DNA of 64,000 nucleotides, taken from Hordeum vulgare subsp. vulgare. Lineage: Eukaryota; Streptophyta; Magnoliopsida; Poales; Poaceae. The notes under the pieces are model-generated. The model made no database searches, was not told where the DNA came from, and saw nothing but the letters and a program-made list of their open reading frames with translations. The DNA is taken from positions 199,977,689-200,041,688 of the forward strand of contig NC_058523.1 in the NCBI RefSeq assembly GCF_904849725.1, read 5' to 3'. Of this stretch, positions 32,604 through 45,400 are shown in pieces. The translations under genes and the position numbers were made by a program. The first letter of the stretch is position 1. Each line of letters begins with the position of its first letter.

Positions 32604-33422
32604 ATGTCACAACCTGCTCAAAACTTTGCACTGAAATCAATTCTGGAAAAGGATAAACTGAATGGAATAAACTTTACCACCTAGTATAGAAATGTGAGAA
32701 TTGTTCTCAAGCACGATAAAAAGGAACATGTTCTAGAGGATCCACTTCCAGAGGCAGCTGCCGATAATGCTAATGCCACAACCAAGAATGCCTACCAGAA
32801 ACTTGTTGATGATTCAAACGAGATCAAGTACCTCATGATGGCTTGTATGGAGCCCGATTTGCAACAACATTTCAAACACATTGCGGCTTTCGATATGATC
32901 GAGGGTCTGAAAAACATGTTTCAGGTGCAGGCTAGGACCGAAAGGTTCAACATCTCGCGATCCATGATGGATTGTAAGCTGAAGGAAGGTGATCCACTGA
33001 GACTGCATGTGATCAAGATGATCGCATACGTGCAACCTTTGGATCGATTGGGTTTCCCTATGTTTGGACCAGCCGACGACTGATGCAGTTTTGGGTTCTC
33101 TTCTAGCTAGCTATGGGATGTTCATCTCAAACTATCATCTGCACGACATGGATAAGAAGCTCATTGAATTGCATGGGATGCTCAAGGTGGCATAGCAAGA
33201 TATTAAGAAAGGCACGCATCAAGTGTTGATGGTGCATAACTCGGCTAAGTTGAAGAAGAGTTGGTCCAAGAAAAAGTCTAAGCTAAAGGGCACGGAGAAG
33301 GTTGTCTATGTCGCTGAGCCGAAGTCCGGACCGAACACAAAGACCATTTGCTATCATTGCAAGGAAACTGGTCACTGGAAGAGGAACTGTAGCAAGTGGC
33401 TTGCTCAGCATGGCAAGAAGGA
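32604..33422 (+). pseudogene. Tork/TAR copia gag
   Basis: The ATG at 32604 gives MSQPAQNFALKSILEKDKLN. A TAG follows 26 codons later where Trp is expected, then RNVRIVLKHDKKEHVLEDPL and MIEGLKNMFQVQARTERFN of the UBN2-type capsid. A frameshift lies near 33080. The second part carries LIELHGMLKVA, a TAG, and the zinc knuckle CYHCKETGHWKRNC (33350-33391). Gag would form the particle and bind RNA. Confidence 0.9.
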
Positions 33423-34708
33423 CGAAGATGCTTCTTTAGGCAAAGGTACACTTGTTACATATGTTATAGACATTTACCTTGCTGACATACCTACTAGCTC
33501 TTGGGTATTTGATACCGGATCAGTTGCTCATATTTGCAACTCGATGCAGGGGCTGGTAAGAACTAGGCGTGTGGCATAAGGGGAGATTGACATCAGGGTC
33601 GACAACAAAGCAAGAGTTGTTGCGTTGGAGGTTGGAACGATGTAGCTCCAACTTCCTTCTGGATTTATTTTGGAATTGAATAATTGTTATTACATTCCTG
33701 CACTTAGTTGGAACATTATTTCTGCCTCATGTTTGATGAGTCAAGGTTATGAATTCAATTTAAAGGACAATGGTTGTTCATTTTATTTGAATGGAATGTT
33801 CCACAGCTATGCACCCATTGTAGATGGGCTATTTATTTTGAATCTAGAAATGGAACCAATCTATAACGTGAATGTCAAGAGGCATAAGCCTAATAAGATG
33901 AATCCAAAATACTTCCGGCATTGCCGGCTTGGACACATTTGTCTGAAATGCATGAAGAAGCTCCATGATGATGGAATCCTAACTTCGTCTGACTTCGGGT
34001 CATTCGATACATGTGAATCATGCTTGCTAGGCAAGATGACTAAGTGTTTTTTTGCAAAGAGTTGCGAGAGGGCATGCGAGCTGTTGAAGCTTATACACAG
34101 TGATGTGGGTGGTCCAGTGAGCACAACGGCCAGGGGTGGCTATTAGTACTTCGTGACTTTTACCGATTATCTTGAGTAGATATGGATATACCTATTTGAT
34201 GAGGCACAAGTCAGAGAATTTTGAAAAGTTCAAAGAGTTTCAGAACAAGGTGGAAAATCAGCTCGGCAAGACGATAAAGCTCCTACGATCAAATCGTGGA
34301 GGTGAGTACATGAGCCATGAGTTTGATGATCATCTGAAAAGCCGAGGTATAGTACCTCAGCTCACACCTCCGGGCACACCACAAAGAAACGACGTGTGAG
34401 AACGAAGAAATCGAACATTGTTGGACATGGTCCGATCGATGATGATCAAATCGGATTTACCCTTGTCATTCTGGGGATACGCTCTAGAAACTACAACTTT
34501 CACACTTAATAGGGTACCATCAAAATCCATCGACAAGAAACCACATGAGATGTGGACTTGCAAGAGTCCTAGTTTGTCTTTTCTAAAGATTTGGGGCTGT
34601 GAAGCATTTGTCAAGCGACTCATGTCGGACAAGCTTACACCCAAGTCGGATAAATGCATATTCGTGGGATATCCTAGGGAAACCTTGGGATACAACTTCT
34701 ACAACTGA
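33423..34708 (+). pseudogene. Tork/TAR copia protease and integrase
   Basis: Protease has SSWVFDTGSVAHIC near 33500 with Asp-Thr-Gly intact. A stop follows at 33577. The pre-integrase zinc segment reads YFRHCRLGHICLKCMKKLHD and CESCLLGKMTK. Integrase has catalytic LIHSDVGGP, then a frameshift near 34150-34172. The second catalytic block reads LLRSNRGGEY, where Asp is replaced by Asn, and the third reads ERRNRTLLDMVRSMM with Glu present after a TGA. The C-terminal part ends GCEAFVKRL and CIFVGYPRETLGYNFYN. Confidence 0.9.
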
Positions 34709-36523
34709 GAAGAGAACAAAGTGTTTGTTGCTAGGAACGGTGTTTTCCTAGAGAAAGAGTTTCTCAATCGGGAGGCCAGAGGGAGAATGGTGCGACTCAA
34801 AGAAATTCGAGAGCCACTCGAGGACAACTCGGTTGGTGATGAGATCATATCGGACTTGGTGAGGGAACCCGTAGTGGAGTCGGCACCGAAGCCACGGAGG
34901 TTGGATAGATTGTGCAAAGTGCGCGATGTGTTGTTGCTAGAAAGCGACGAGCCGACCACGTATGCAAAAGCGATGGTGAGCCTAGATTCCGAGGCATGGC
35001 TTGAGGCCATGAGATTCGAGTTAAAATCCATGGATGATAATCAAGTCTAGGACTTGGTTGATCTGCCACCTCGCGTAGTAGCCATTGGTAGCAAATGGGT
35101 CTTTAAGAAGAAAACTGATGTTGATGGAAATGTTCAGATCCACAAAGCTCGGCTTGTCGCTAAAGGTTATGGACAAGTTCAAGGAATTGACTACGACGAG
35201 ACTTACTCGTCGGCACCGATGCTGAAGTCGGTAAGGATCATACTAGCTATAGCTGCATATTTCGATTATGAGATATGGCAGATGGATGTCAAAACAGCTT
35301 TCCTTTATGGGAATTTAAAGGAGGATTTATACATGATACAACCCGAAGGTCTTGTCGATCCAACTAATGCTGGTTAAATATGCAAGATCAAGAGATCCAT
35401 TTATGGATTGAGCCAAGCAGCTCGGAGTTGGAATATTAGTTTTGATGAAGTCATCGTTGACCTTGGTTTCATCAAGAACGAAGAGGACTATTGTTTATAC
35501 AAGAAGTCTAGTGGGAGCTCGGTAGTATTTTTGATCTTGAATGTGGACGACATACTACTGATTGGAAATGATTTTTCGATGCTGAACTCAGTCAAGGAAT
35601 CATTGAATGGCAAGTTTTAAATGAAGGACCTTGGAGAGGTAGTGTACATTTTAGACATCAAGATCTATAGAGATAGATGGAGGAGGCTGCTCGGCTTGAT
35701 CCAGGGCACGCACATGGACAAAGTGTTGAAGAGGTTCAACATGAGTAAGGCCAAGAAAGGGTTCTTGCCTGTCTCACATGGTATAAGGCTAAGCAAGACT
35801 GAGAGTCCTATGACTTCTGATCAGCTAAACCGGATGAGCAGGGTTCCATATGCTTCGGCAATAGGATCCATCATGTATGCCATGCTATGTACTCGACTTG
35901 ATGTTGCCTTTGCAATAAGCTTAACAATAAGATACCAAGCCAACCCAGGTGAGAGTCACAGGGTAGTGGTGAAACCTATTCTGAAGTACCGGAAAAGGAC
36001 TAAAGAGATGTTCCTAGTTTATGGAGGTGAGGAGGAGCTCAATGTAAAGGGTTACGTTGATGCTAGTTTCCAAACTAACAGGGATGATTGTCAATCGCAA
36101 ATAGGATTCGTTTATGTCATTAATGGAGGAGCAGTGAGCTGGACGAGTTCCAAGCAAGATACGGTGGCCGACTCCACAACAGAGGCCGTATAGATTGCGG
36201 CTTGTGAAGCCGCAAAGGAAGGTGTTCGGATTTGGAAGTTCCTCGAAGATGTTGGCGTGTTCCCGGGCTGGTCAAAACCGTTCGACCTTTATTGCGATAA
36301 TTCAGGTGCCATCGCACAGGCCATCGAGCCGAGACAACACCACAAGACCAGGCACATAGACCGAAAGTATCACCTGATAAGTAAGCTCGTAGAAAAAGGT
36401 GACACTAATTTATGCAAGATTCATACGGATGCAAACATTGCTGATCCGTTGACTAAGCCGCTTCCACAACCCAAGCATGATGGGCACATTAGAGCTATGG
36501 GCATTCGATGTCTATTTTATTGA
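34709..36523 (+). pseudogene. Tork/TAR copia reverse transcriptase and RNase H
   Basis: This continues the frame that starts at 34172, with stops near 34706, 35048, 35375, 35618 and 36191. RT blocks are [48 protein letters not shown] and SIYGLSQAARSWN. The catalytic box reads LNVDDILLIGND, so both Asp remain but the usual Tyr is Asn. RNase H has VKGYVDASFQTN, ADSTTEAV, DLYCDNSGAIA and HHKTRHIDRKYHLI, and ends DPLTKPLPQPKHDGHI. Most stops fit one C-to-T or G-to-A change. Confidence 0.93.
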
Positions 36524-36530
36524 CACTAGT

Positions 36531-36543
36531 GCAAGTGGGAGAC
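36531..36543 (+). other. Polypurine tract of Tork/TAR copia
   Basis: The run gcaagtgggagac abuts the 3' LTR start at 36544. Confidence 0.82.
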
Positions 36544-37918
36544 TGTTGGAGATATGCCCTAGAGGCAATCATGTATGATGATATTTCCTATGTGTTTATG
36601 AATAAAGATAGTCCTTCGACATTATCAATGACGTGTAATGAACAAGTATGTGACTTGTTTGTGAGACTATGCATTGTATGATGACTGTCCTAAAGAGTCC
36701 CTAGTCGAAAGGATTGTGTGGACACGCAACGAGTTAGACTAGCATATGACACGTTGGATGGTCCGGTCTCACTGGCCATGTAGCATTGGATGCTAGCCAC
36801 ATAATATGACTCAAAAAGATCTGGTTGGATTCGACGTAGTCAAATCCAAGCCAAGATAAGGTCTGAATTGGAAAGACCCAACTATGAGACGCAATGATAG
36901 GTTATCTGTGAGTCTCTAGTAGAACATACGTTCTATGTCCTAAGACCTGAGTTGTGCATGTACTCGGCATGGTGACAGACTTGCTTTGGCCGACCGAACG
37001 CTACTCCGTAACTGGGTAGTTACAAAGGTAAGTTTCGGGCTTGTCCAGACCCATGCTGCCAGACATGGTCGAGCAAGGTGGGATTTTCCCCTCCTATCAG
37101 GAGAGATATACTCTGGGCCACTCGGGTGATCCGACCTGGATAAGCATGGGCATGTGATGAGGATTATGAGATAATCCGAATGCTGGTCGGATTCACTGGA
37201 ACGAGAAAGAGGTCGTGCGACAACAAGTATGACCATATCGCCTTGAGCACGACAACGTATATCGTGTGACAAACGGAACAAAAGTATGAAGTACAGGTTC
37301 GCCTAACCAGCTTCATCGGACACTTGGAATCAGCACGTGTTGCTAGAGACCGCTACCCACTAGCTGAGTCAGACGTGGTTTGAGTCGCGATCAAGTGAAT
37401 GAGAACCTAAAGGGTCGTGCGCTTAAGGGAAGGAACACGTGGGCTTTAGGGTCCATGCGAGGCCCAAGAGTTGAGCCTACGTCGGATGCCTATATATAGT
37501 GGAGGTGCAGCACACCTGTTCAATTGATTGCTTCGGCACCGTCATTAAGGTTTCCCATGAGTTGCGAATAGCCACCTCCACCCGCCGCCGACCGTGTGAT
37601 CGGCCCTAGCAGTCTGCCGCAGGGTGTGTTCCTCCTGCACGCGTGGATATAATTAGAGGCGATGCACTTGTGCCGCTCCGCCGAGCCTGTACGCGGGATC
37701 CGGCTACCGGCCTCACGAGGGAGATCAGGCCGGCTGCACGAGGGAGAATGTACAAGGAGGAGACCAACTACGCGGACGCTAACCCAAGTCTACTTCCGTT
37801 GCACGGCGCTGCACGTCTAGTGGTAACGATCGATGATCCATCTCCATAGCATGTTGTTGGATGTTCTGCGCGTACGAATTTTAATTCGCATGCGATGCAC
37901 CTACGGTAGATGCCAACA
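36544..37918 (+). repeat. 3' LTR of Tork/TAR copia
   Basis: It begins TGTTGGAGATATGCCC and ends AGATGCCAACA. It is followed by the TSD cctaa. Confidence 0.94.
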
Positions 37919-37923
37919 CCTAA

Positions 37924-39840
37924 ACTAGAGTGAACTAATTAATTTGAATGTGAAGTTTTCTCAATATGCAACCCGTTGCATATTGAGCTTTGCTTAATGT
38001 GTAGTAGTTGATTGTTGTGTTGTGTCATGCCATGCATAATTAAATGGACATGCATCATATTTTATTGTGCATCATGTCATGAATATTTTGTGGTGTTTAC
38101 CATGTCATTTGTTTGTTTCGAGAATTGCCTCTTCTCACTAGATCTTTGATAACATTGCGGAGTGTGAGGATTCGTTTGACTACGCCCATTCGTCTTCTTC
38201 ATGGATTCGATCTTCTCCCAAGCGGTAGTTCAGGCAAGATGATCATTACCTTGGATATCACTACCATCTTTGTTGTGCTATTATTCTTGCTATCGCTATG
38301 TTTCTCTACCTACCACTTGTTTGCCAAGCCTCCCAAAATTTCATGATAAGTCTCTAACCATCCACCGTCCTAGCGAACCATTGCTTATCTAAGTTAGCAT
38401 TTGCTCAGCCCCTCTTATAGCTTGGCTAGTTGCAGGTGTAGTTTGTTCCATGTTAGCACATGGATATCACGGGATATCACAATGTCTTATTTATTTAATA
38501 AATTCATCTATACACTTGGTAAAGGCTAGCCTTTTGCTCGGTGATTCATTCCACTCTTGCCACCATAGTTCCTGTTATATTGGTGTTATGTTCCTTGGTG
38601 AGTACCTCTAACACATGTGGGGTATTATGGCCCCCCTGATCATTCGTTTTAGGATAAAACTCTTCCAACAAGTCCTGACATTGGTTTTACCATTCTCCAA
38701 CCTAATAAAACTTGCATAGGGACTTTCTGAAACCCTTGGAATTTTAATCAACAAACTGGGCCAGTGTTCATGAGTGTTGCCCCCTTACCTAGGAGCCTGC
38801 GGCACCCCCTTGGAAACTTGGGTTTCAACCAACCATAGTCTTTGCATATCCACCGTGTCCTTATAACAAGATATGTAGATCCTATCAGGATCATCGACTT
38901 GTCTGGAGGTCTTGCTGGTTTAGTTTTACCTTTGACGAGTGGATGGTCCATCGGGATTCCTTATCGTAGGCATCATGTTATCACAGAGTGAGGTTTTTCC
39001 ATCAGATGCGCATGGAATTTATGATGGACTACTTGGAGCACTCCTACACGGTTAAATATTTTGGAGAACCATGTTCATGGTTATGTGGTGACTTGGAAAT
39101 ATATATTATCCGGTGGTAAAGAACTTGACACTAAATCTAACTAAAATACACCAACTGTGTGAGTAACCATGAATGTCTATTCTTGTGAGGTTTGAACCAA
39201 AAAGTGAAGACTGTGGGTTTATGATTAGCTCGTAAGTAGGTGTTCACGATCACTTCTTGATCATTAATAGTTCTCGACCATTAATCTGTAGTTAACCCTT
39301 CTTATTCTTGTACTTGTAAGTTAGCCAGATAAAAATGCTTAGTGCTTGCTGCAGCCTCACCACTTAACCAGTCCTCACACATTAAGCTTTGATAGTCTCG
39401 ACACCCTTGGTACCGAGTCCCCGTGGCTCACAGATTACTACAACCACAGGTGCAGGTACATGTACAAGTAATGCGATGCTTTGACGTGAGAGCGATGCTT
39501 GTTCTATGTGGAGTCCTTCTCCTTATTTCACGATCATAGGATGGGTTCCAGGTTGAAAACTTGTGAATAGCATGGTGGACATCGTCTTATTTTGTTTGTT
39601 TTCATCCATACTCAGATCCTGCTCTTCTGTATGATGATTGTGATGTATTTATGTATTGATGCATTAAGATATCCATGATGTAGCTTCTGACGAGTGTAAG
39701 CCTATATCTTGTATTCTCTTCTCTTCAGTACATGTATTTGTGATGATATCCACCTTGTTAAAGCGTCTTCGATATGTGTTTCTATCCTCGTTGAGACTTA
39801 CAAGTTTCCGCAAGGATAGGACCGAATATTGGGCGTTATA
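37924..39840 (+). repeat. Chromovirus A LTR, last part
   Basis: It matches the last 2 kb of the solo LTR (45285-47272), for example gcatattgagctt, ccaccttt, tacctttgacgag, gtgtgagtaaccatgaa and ggatgggttccagg. It ends GGGCGTTATA where the solo LTR ends GGGCGTGACA; the terminal CA has become TA. A PBS follows, so this is a 5' LTR. Confidence 0.85.
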
Positions 39841-41342
39841 AGTTGATATCAGAGCAGTAACGAACTAGGATCCCCCTTGGTTGATCGAACTTGGCCGTTG
39901 TCGAGTCTAGAAAAAACTATTTTGAGTATAGTTATATAACAAAGAGTAAGAATTCTTTTTACTCGTTTTCCCATTGTTGCTTTGGTGAGTAATCGTGTTG
40001 ATTCCATATCTTTCCTAAGCGGTGTTCTCATATTTCTATGTGAGTACTAATTCTTTTGATCAATCAATTTGTAATGGAAAGTCTTTTTTGACTGCCGTGC
40101 TTCTGTGCAAGATAATTCAATCTTATTTCAACATTTTCTAGATCAATTCTCAGTTTTCTCAAATATATTCATTTCATTCATCTAAATTTTCCTTCTTCTT
40201 TATCCCGCCCTCTTGCCCTTTTTCTACAATGATTAAATTATCAACCAAGTGCTTCTCTTTCCAGGTGATGCTTCCGCTCTCTTTTCTTCCGTATATACGG
40301 TGATTCATTGTGAAGTTGCTTAGTTGCTAAGTTCGTCATTCTTCATTCTCATTTTCTTCTATGGTGGATTAAATTCAAGCTTTCGTAGTTCATCATATCC
40401 TTTTCATTCGCTAAATGCTTTCCTGTGTTGTAATTTCTTAGACAACCTCTCTTGTTTATTCAACTCTCTCTATTCTATCCGGAGTGGCAAATATATCTCA
40501 GAAGATTTGTGTTTATTTCGAATCCATTTAAATTATTTCGAGGTTCTCACCTCATCAATTTTTAAGTTGTACCGGTGCCATATCTCGTTGTAAGCAATCA
40601 TTTCAATGGTGTTTCCTTCGAGTGGGCCATAACCCACAAGTCTTATCCAAGATACCACGTGGCTTTTCTAATCTTTTATGAAGATATCCTCAAGTTCTTT
40701 TTGAATGTGACGTAAGAATGAATTCCATTAGTCATATTATTTTTCTAAGATTGCTTCGAACTTTTGTCATCTTTGGCTAAATTTTTCTTATTCATGGTTC
40801 CAGTGCATATCATTAATTCTTTGTGGTATTTCTGATCATCATTCTCAGTTCGGAAGACTGAAGGAGAGTTTCTCTTAAATCTTATCCGTTATCTCGGAGA
40901 TTCATGGTTCAAGCTTTGTGCTATCCTCTCAATTTTTTTCTCCAAATCATGAGAAATTATTTTCATTCATATTTGGAGCATTTCATTGTTGTTTTTCGTT
41001 TTTGATCCTCTCAAGGCCATCACTTTTCAATATTTCTTTGTTCTCAGCTTTTAGCCTTCATTCTAAAATTCTTCTCAATTGGTGTTTATGCATTCGTCTC
41101 CTAATTCTTTTGGTAATTCGTTCAAGATTCCTCTTGGTTCTCATGTCTCTTTGTTCATACGACACTCTCTTTGTTCTCATGTACCCCCCCTTCACTTGTA
41201 ATATCCTCATTCATTTGTGAATTCTTAACGGTGTTTTGTTCAAGGCTTCTTCAAGCTTGTGATATCTCTCTTCATTTTTTCAAAAAATAATAAGTGGTAT
41301 GCCAAACCCGTTGCTTGCCATCAATTTATCTTGATGAAGGAT
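39841..41342 (+). other. Chromovirus A internal leader, no gag or pol
   Basis: The PBS reads TGATATCAGAGC at 39844-39855, one base off initiator tRNA-Met. The first 60 bases share words (cttggcc, gagtctag, gaaaaact-like) with the leader of chromovirus B at 53386. The rest is T-rich and has no frame with gag, protease or RT motifs. It fades into other sequence near 41342. Decay is possible; a non-coding interior is also possible. Confidence 0.6.
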
Positions 41343-42008
41343 AAGTATAATATATATCGGTGTACTAAAGAATGGGGCACTTAGTACCCAGACTTGTGCT
41401 CAAATGACAGTAGCCTCCGGACTCGCAAGGCCTTGCCGGGACAAACGCCAGTGCCAAGCAAGGACCAAAGAATCGGCAAGTCTCCTTGCCGATGGGGAAG
41501 ACCCTACTAAAAGGATGCCCGACAAGATCCCCACCGCCAAGCCGTCGCTCCCCAACATCATGATGATTGTCTACATCAGTTAGGTGTCGAGCGGGCACAC
41601 GGTTAGGTAGAGCTTGTCGGGATGTGTGGCAGCTTGGGAGATTTATAGCAGCTTTAATGACACACACCCCACAATGTGGCAGAAGAATAAAAAGCTAGCT
41701 AAGCGAACGACACGGAAGTAGAGACGATCCTTGCCAAGAAACGTCTTGAGCATGAGACTTCAAGGTGCATTTAATGGGCTTGTCCTAATTCTTCAGGGTT
41801 AGGTATTTATCATTGTAGCCTTGTGAGAAGTTTTGGCAGACATCCACTATTTACTCCATGTAATGTTTATTTTAGCCATTTTGGTAACCCCTTAGTCTAT
41901 AAAATGAGGTCCATGGCTACCTTTAGAAGGGTCGATGTCCATTTGCGTGCGTAGTCGCAGTGCTCGAGCATTCCTTTTCGGGTTGTAGCGCTCATGAACT
42001 TTGGACTC
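41343..42008 (+). repeat. Orphan LTR-like fragment with TATA box
   Basis: The text changes to a moderately GC-rich sequence containing a small inverted repeat (cggcaagtctccttgccga). A TATA box (tataaaa, 41898-41904) is followed by sequence like a transcribed LTR leader. It stops where Tat copy 2 begins at 42009. It is probably the LTR of another gypsy element, cut by that insertion, and I cannot name it. Confidence 0.5.
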
Positions 42009-42477
42009 TGTTGGCGTTATGGGAATGGGGGTACCTGGACTCGCCTGTCTGCGGCCCAGGGAGGCCCACTCCATCGACCAACCATCGGTAGGCTCGACAA
42101 GGCCCTCGTAAGGGGCCAAGCCTCATGAGGAGGAACGACATCAAGACCCGCACGAGGCCTCCTCAGGACCCCGCCGAAGCGGCGAACATTCCGAGGCAAG
42201 GCCCAGTCTCAAAAGTCAAAGGTGACGCCAGGAAAGGACAATCGAGCAGCAGATGGCAGAGCGTGGTGGTTTCCCCTTTCGTGCAAAGCAGACAGGAGCG
42301 TACAGGGGTCCAAAGGTTTCCCTTCTGGTGCAACAAAGCCGCCACCGCCCGCCAGTAGGGCAAACGTCATCCTTGGGCCCGTCTCTGATGGCGTGGACAG
42401 TTACTTTGCAGGCGAAGACCACTTTTGACAGGGGAAGCATGTTCCCATGTCTCCCACCGAAACTAGCCGTTGTGGGA
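42009..42477 (+). repeat. 5' LTR of Tat copy 2, first part
   Basis: It begins TGTTGGCGTTATGGG and matches the LTR of copy 1 up to gttgtggga, where the solo LTR enters. It resumes at 47278 with tcccttccgg. Confidence 0.93.
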
Positions 42478-45400
42478 TGTGACAGCCCGAGACAGACGTT
42501 CCAGAAGATTCCCCCCTTTATTCCGTTTTCGTTGTGTGTCTATTTTCTTTTGTCGCATCATAATCGCATCATGCACATCATCAGCATTGCATCGACATCT
42601 CCGTTGCCGCCAGTTTTCAAAACTTGCATCCGTTGTTAGTTGCCGGTTCCCGTCGTTGTCCGTTCTGAGCCCGAGCGCACACGCACGCGCCCGCGGCATC
42701 GTCAAATCCTGTTTTAAAAGTGCGTTTAAAACTTTCTATGATCGGGGTGAAACTTGGCATGCGGTTGTAATTAGTTATAGCCAGCCCGCGTGTCAAATTT
42801 CGTCGCGATCGGAGTTCGTCTGGTACCCGAACGGTCGACCGTAGCGGCATCGTATTCGGTCTACCGTCAGAAGATTGTCGGTGTTTTAAAATCCGTTGCC
42901 GCGTCGCCCGTTTTCCCTCTCGTCTCTGGTAAACCACCCTACACGGCCACTTACCCGTTCCCGCGTGCAGAATCATCCGAATCCGACCGCAGGGTTGGAT
43001 CCGGAACGAAATTCCGGCTAACCTAGCTCCCCCCCCTTTGCTTATAAATAGGACCCCCATGCCATTTTTAGCTGCCCCTCTCTCTCCCTCAAAATTCGTG
43101 CCACCGCTCTCAAACCCTAACCGCCACCTCCACCTCCGTGTCTCCCTCCTCCAACCGCCGGCCCGCGGGGCCCGTTCTGAGCCCACCCGAGCCCATCTGG
43201 GCCCGAGGCCACTGTTCCCCGCAGCTCTGATGCCCGAGCTCCCCTCATGCTCGAGCCCGATCCCGAGCTCCCAGGTCTCCCGTCGTTGGAGGAGCAGCAG
43301 CTCGCCGGAGAAAGCCAGTCCCGCCGCCGCCAACCTCCCGGCCGGAGCCCCGCCCCCTTCTCTTCTTCCTGCCCTCGTTTTCTCCCTCTCACCTCCCTGC
43401 GTTTTTATCTCTGTGTAGGAGCCGTCGGCTCGATTTCCTCGGCCCCGGTGCCGGCGAGCAGCCCGTCTGTAGGAATGGAGCGCTCCATCCCCGATCTCCT
43501 CCTTCACATCCTCCGTTCGCCTCCTCGCCGCAAGCCGCGCCAAAGCCCTCCGCAGCTGCCGCCGCCGGCTGCTCCCTGACATGGGAGGCAGCGAGCGCAA
43601 CGTGAGGGAGCGTATCCCCGCTCGCCCCGCCACCTGGGGCTGCCGCGCGAGCGCCAGATGTGGCCCTGCCGACCTTCGCCTCGGCCGAGGCCAGCGCCTT
43701 GACCGACCCATCAACCGGCCTACCCTCCTTCGCCGCCCCCGGCCTGCCTCGCTCTGGCCGGCCTCCTCCAGATCTGGGCCGAAGCCCAAGGTGAGCACCC
43801 CCAAGCCACTATTCCACGCCCCTGTGCTGCTTAGCTATTTTGCGCCCCCTGACCGGCCTGTTAGATATTAGGTTGATTTTTTCAGAATTTTATCAAATTC
43901 CAGAAAAATTGACGATATTAAAACGTCCGTAACTTTTATTCTGTGAGTTGGATCGCGATGAATTAGATATGCTTTTTGTGTAGTTTTACGCGTAGAATCC
44001 GTTTATAAAACTTGCATCATTATTTGACGTTGTTTGACGTGTCGAATGCATAGATTAGCCTGCTGTTCCAATAGGATAGTGCCCGTAATTATTTTTCGCG
44101 CAAGACCGGATTGCTCGTATGCCGTAGGTTAAATGTCCATGTTTTAGGAACCCTCTTGCCATGTATTTTAGAGTAGATGTTGGTATTTTTGCGTATAGGG
44201 TTTTGCCGCTAGTTTATTTTTCTGTGCTTAGGACATTATCTCGCATGTACGTGTGGCATTATTTTTGTGTTGCAACCCCACATGTTTTATATGATTTCGG
44301 GGTAGAAAAAATCCATGGGATTTTTCTGTGCAATTAGTTTTAGCTTTTGAGCAAGTTAGTTCGCGCAATATTTTGCCATGTTGCCCTCTTGTCTATTTCG
44401 TAGGATTTGTTCCGTGCTTCGTTTGATTAAATTGTCAACTAGGAAGTTGTTCTTGGTTGCTTAGACTAGCCCCTGGTATTTTTGGTTGCAATAGAAATGC
44501 ATGTTTAGGTATGGTTTGATTGCTCTCAAGTTGCTAGAAATAGTACTGTTTTGGAGGTGCTGAAATATTTCTAAGTCTGAGATCTGTTATATTTTGTTGC
44601 TGTCTTGTCTTGCTTGTAACTTGTGATCTGTACCTCTTTTGAGGTTGGTGCAATGGAGTTAGTTGTAGTCCTTGTGTTTCTCTAGCACGCTGTGAATTTT
44701 CATGCCATTTGGAGTCCTGTAGCTTATGGTTTTGCTGCTGTAAATATGGCTTCAGATCGAAAACTCCACTTTCATGAAGTGTTATTTTCACTAAGTCTGA
44801 AATAGTCTGTGAGATGCCATTTTGTGTCTTATCTTCCTAGTGTTCCTTCCGGCCATGTTAGTTGTTGCTAGTTGTTTGTAGTAGTGCTTCTTGCCCTCTT
44901 TCGTGTTATGCCTTGGTTGAGTCGTTTGGTTTTGTGTAGCCCGTAGTTGTGGGGTGTAGAAAATGCTATGTGGCTGATTTTGGCAGGTTGTAGTCATTTC
45001 TTGCGGTGCTTGTAACTTTTGATTCGTAGCTCCGTTGGAGATGATCTCTATGTGTAAATTGCTTGTAATGACGCATAGAATCACGTGAACCTATTTGTTT
45101 TTCTGTTTAACAACTAATTAAATGTGTTAGTTCAGATCTGGATATAATTGTAAATTAACATGTGAGGTCGTCTCGGAGGTGCTATATGTCATTTCCGACC
45201 TCATTTAAAATGCCTAGATAGATAGTTTAATTATGCTTCACCTCTTGCCATGTTTAACCACATTTAATATTGCCGCGTATCTAATCGGGATAGAACTAAA
45301 TAAATAAACGCGGAGTTTCGTCAATATACAACTCGTTGCATATTGAACTTCACTTAATGTGTATTGTTTGATTGTGTGAATTGTCATGCCGTGACTTGCA

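Larger units (their letters stand above)
30063..37918 (+). mobile_element. Tork/TAR-type copia retrotransposon, full length
   Basis: The 7,856-base element has LTRs at 30063-31404 and 36544-37918, PBS, PPT and a perfect TSD cctaa (30058-30062 and 37919-37923). Gag to RNase H is read in almost one frame with only two frameshifts but about ten stops. The LTR start TGTTGGAGATATGCCC resembles Angela-type LTRs, but gag resembles Tork/TAR proteins; I leave the lineage open. In the first 128 aligned LTR bases I count 7 differences. The element splits the LTR of chromovirus A. Confidence 0.93.

Noticed and set aside
42617..43804. Minus-strand open frame of 395 codons
   Set aside because: It lies wholly in the GC-rich part of a solo LTR, is dominated by Arg, Gly and Ala, and overlaps plus-strand frames of similar composition. 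No motif was seen; stop codons are simply rare at this base composition.
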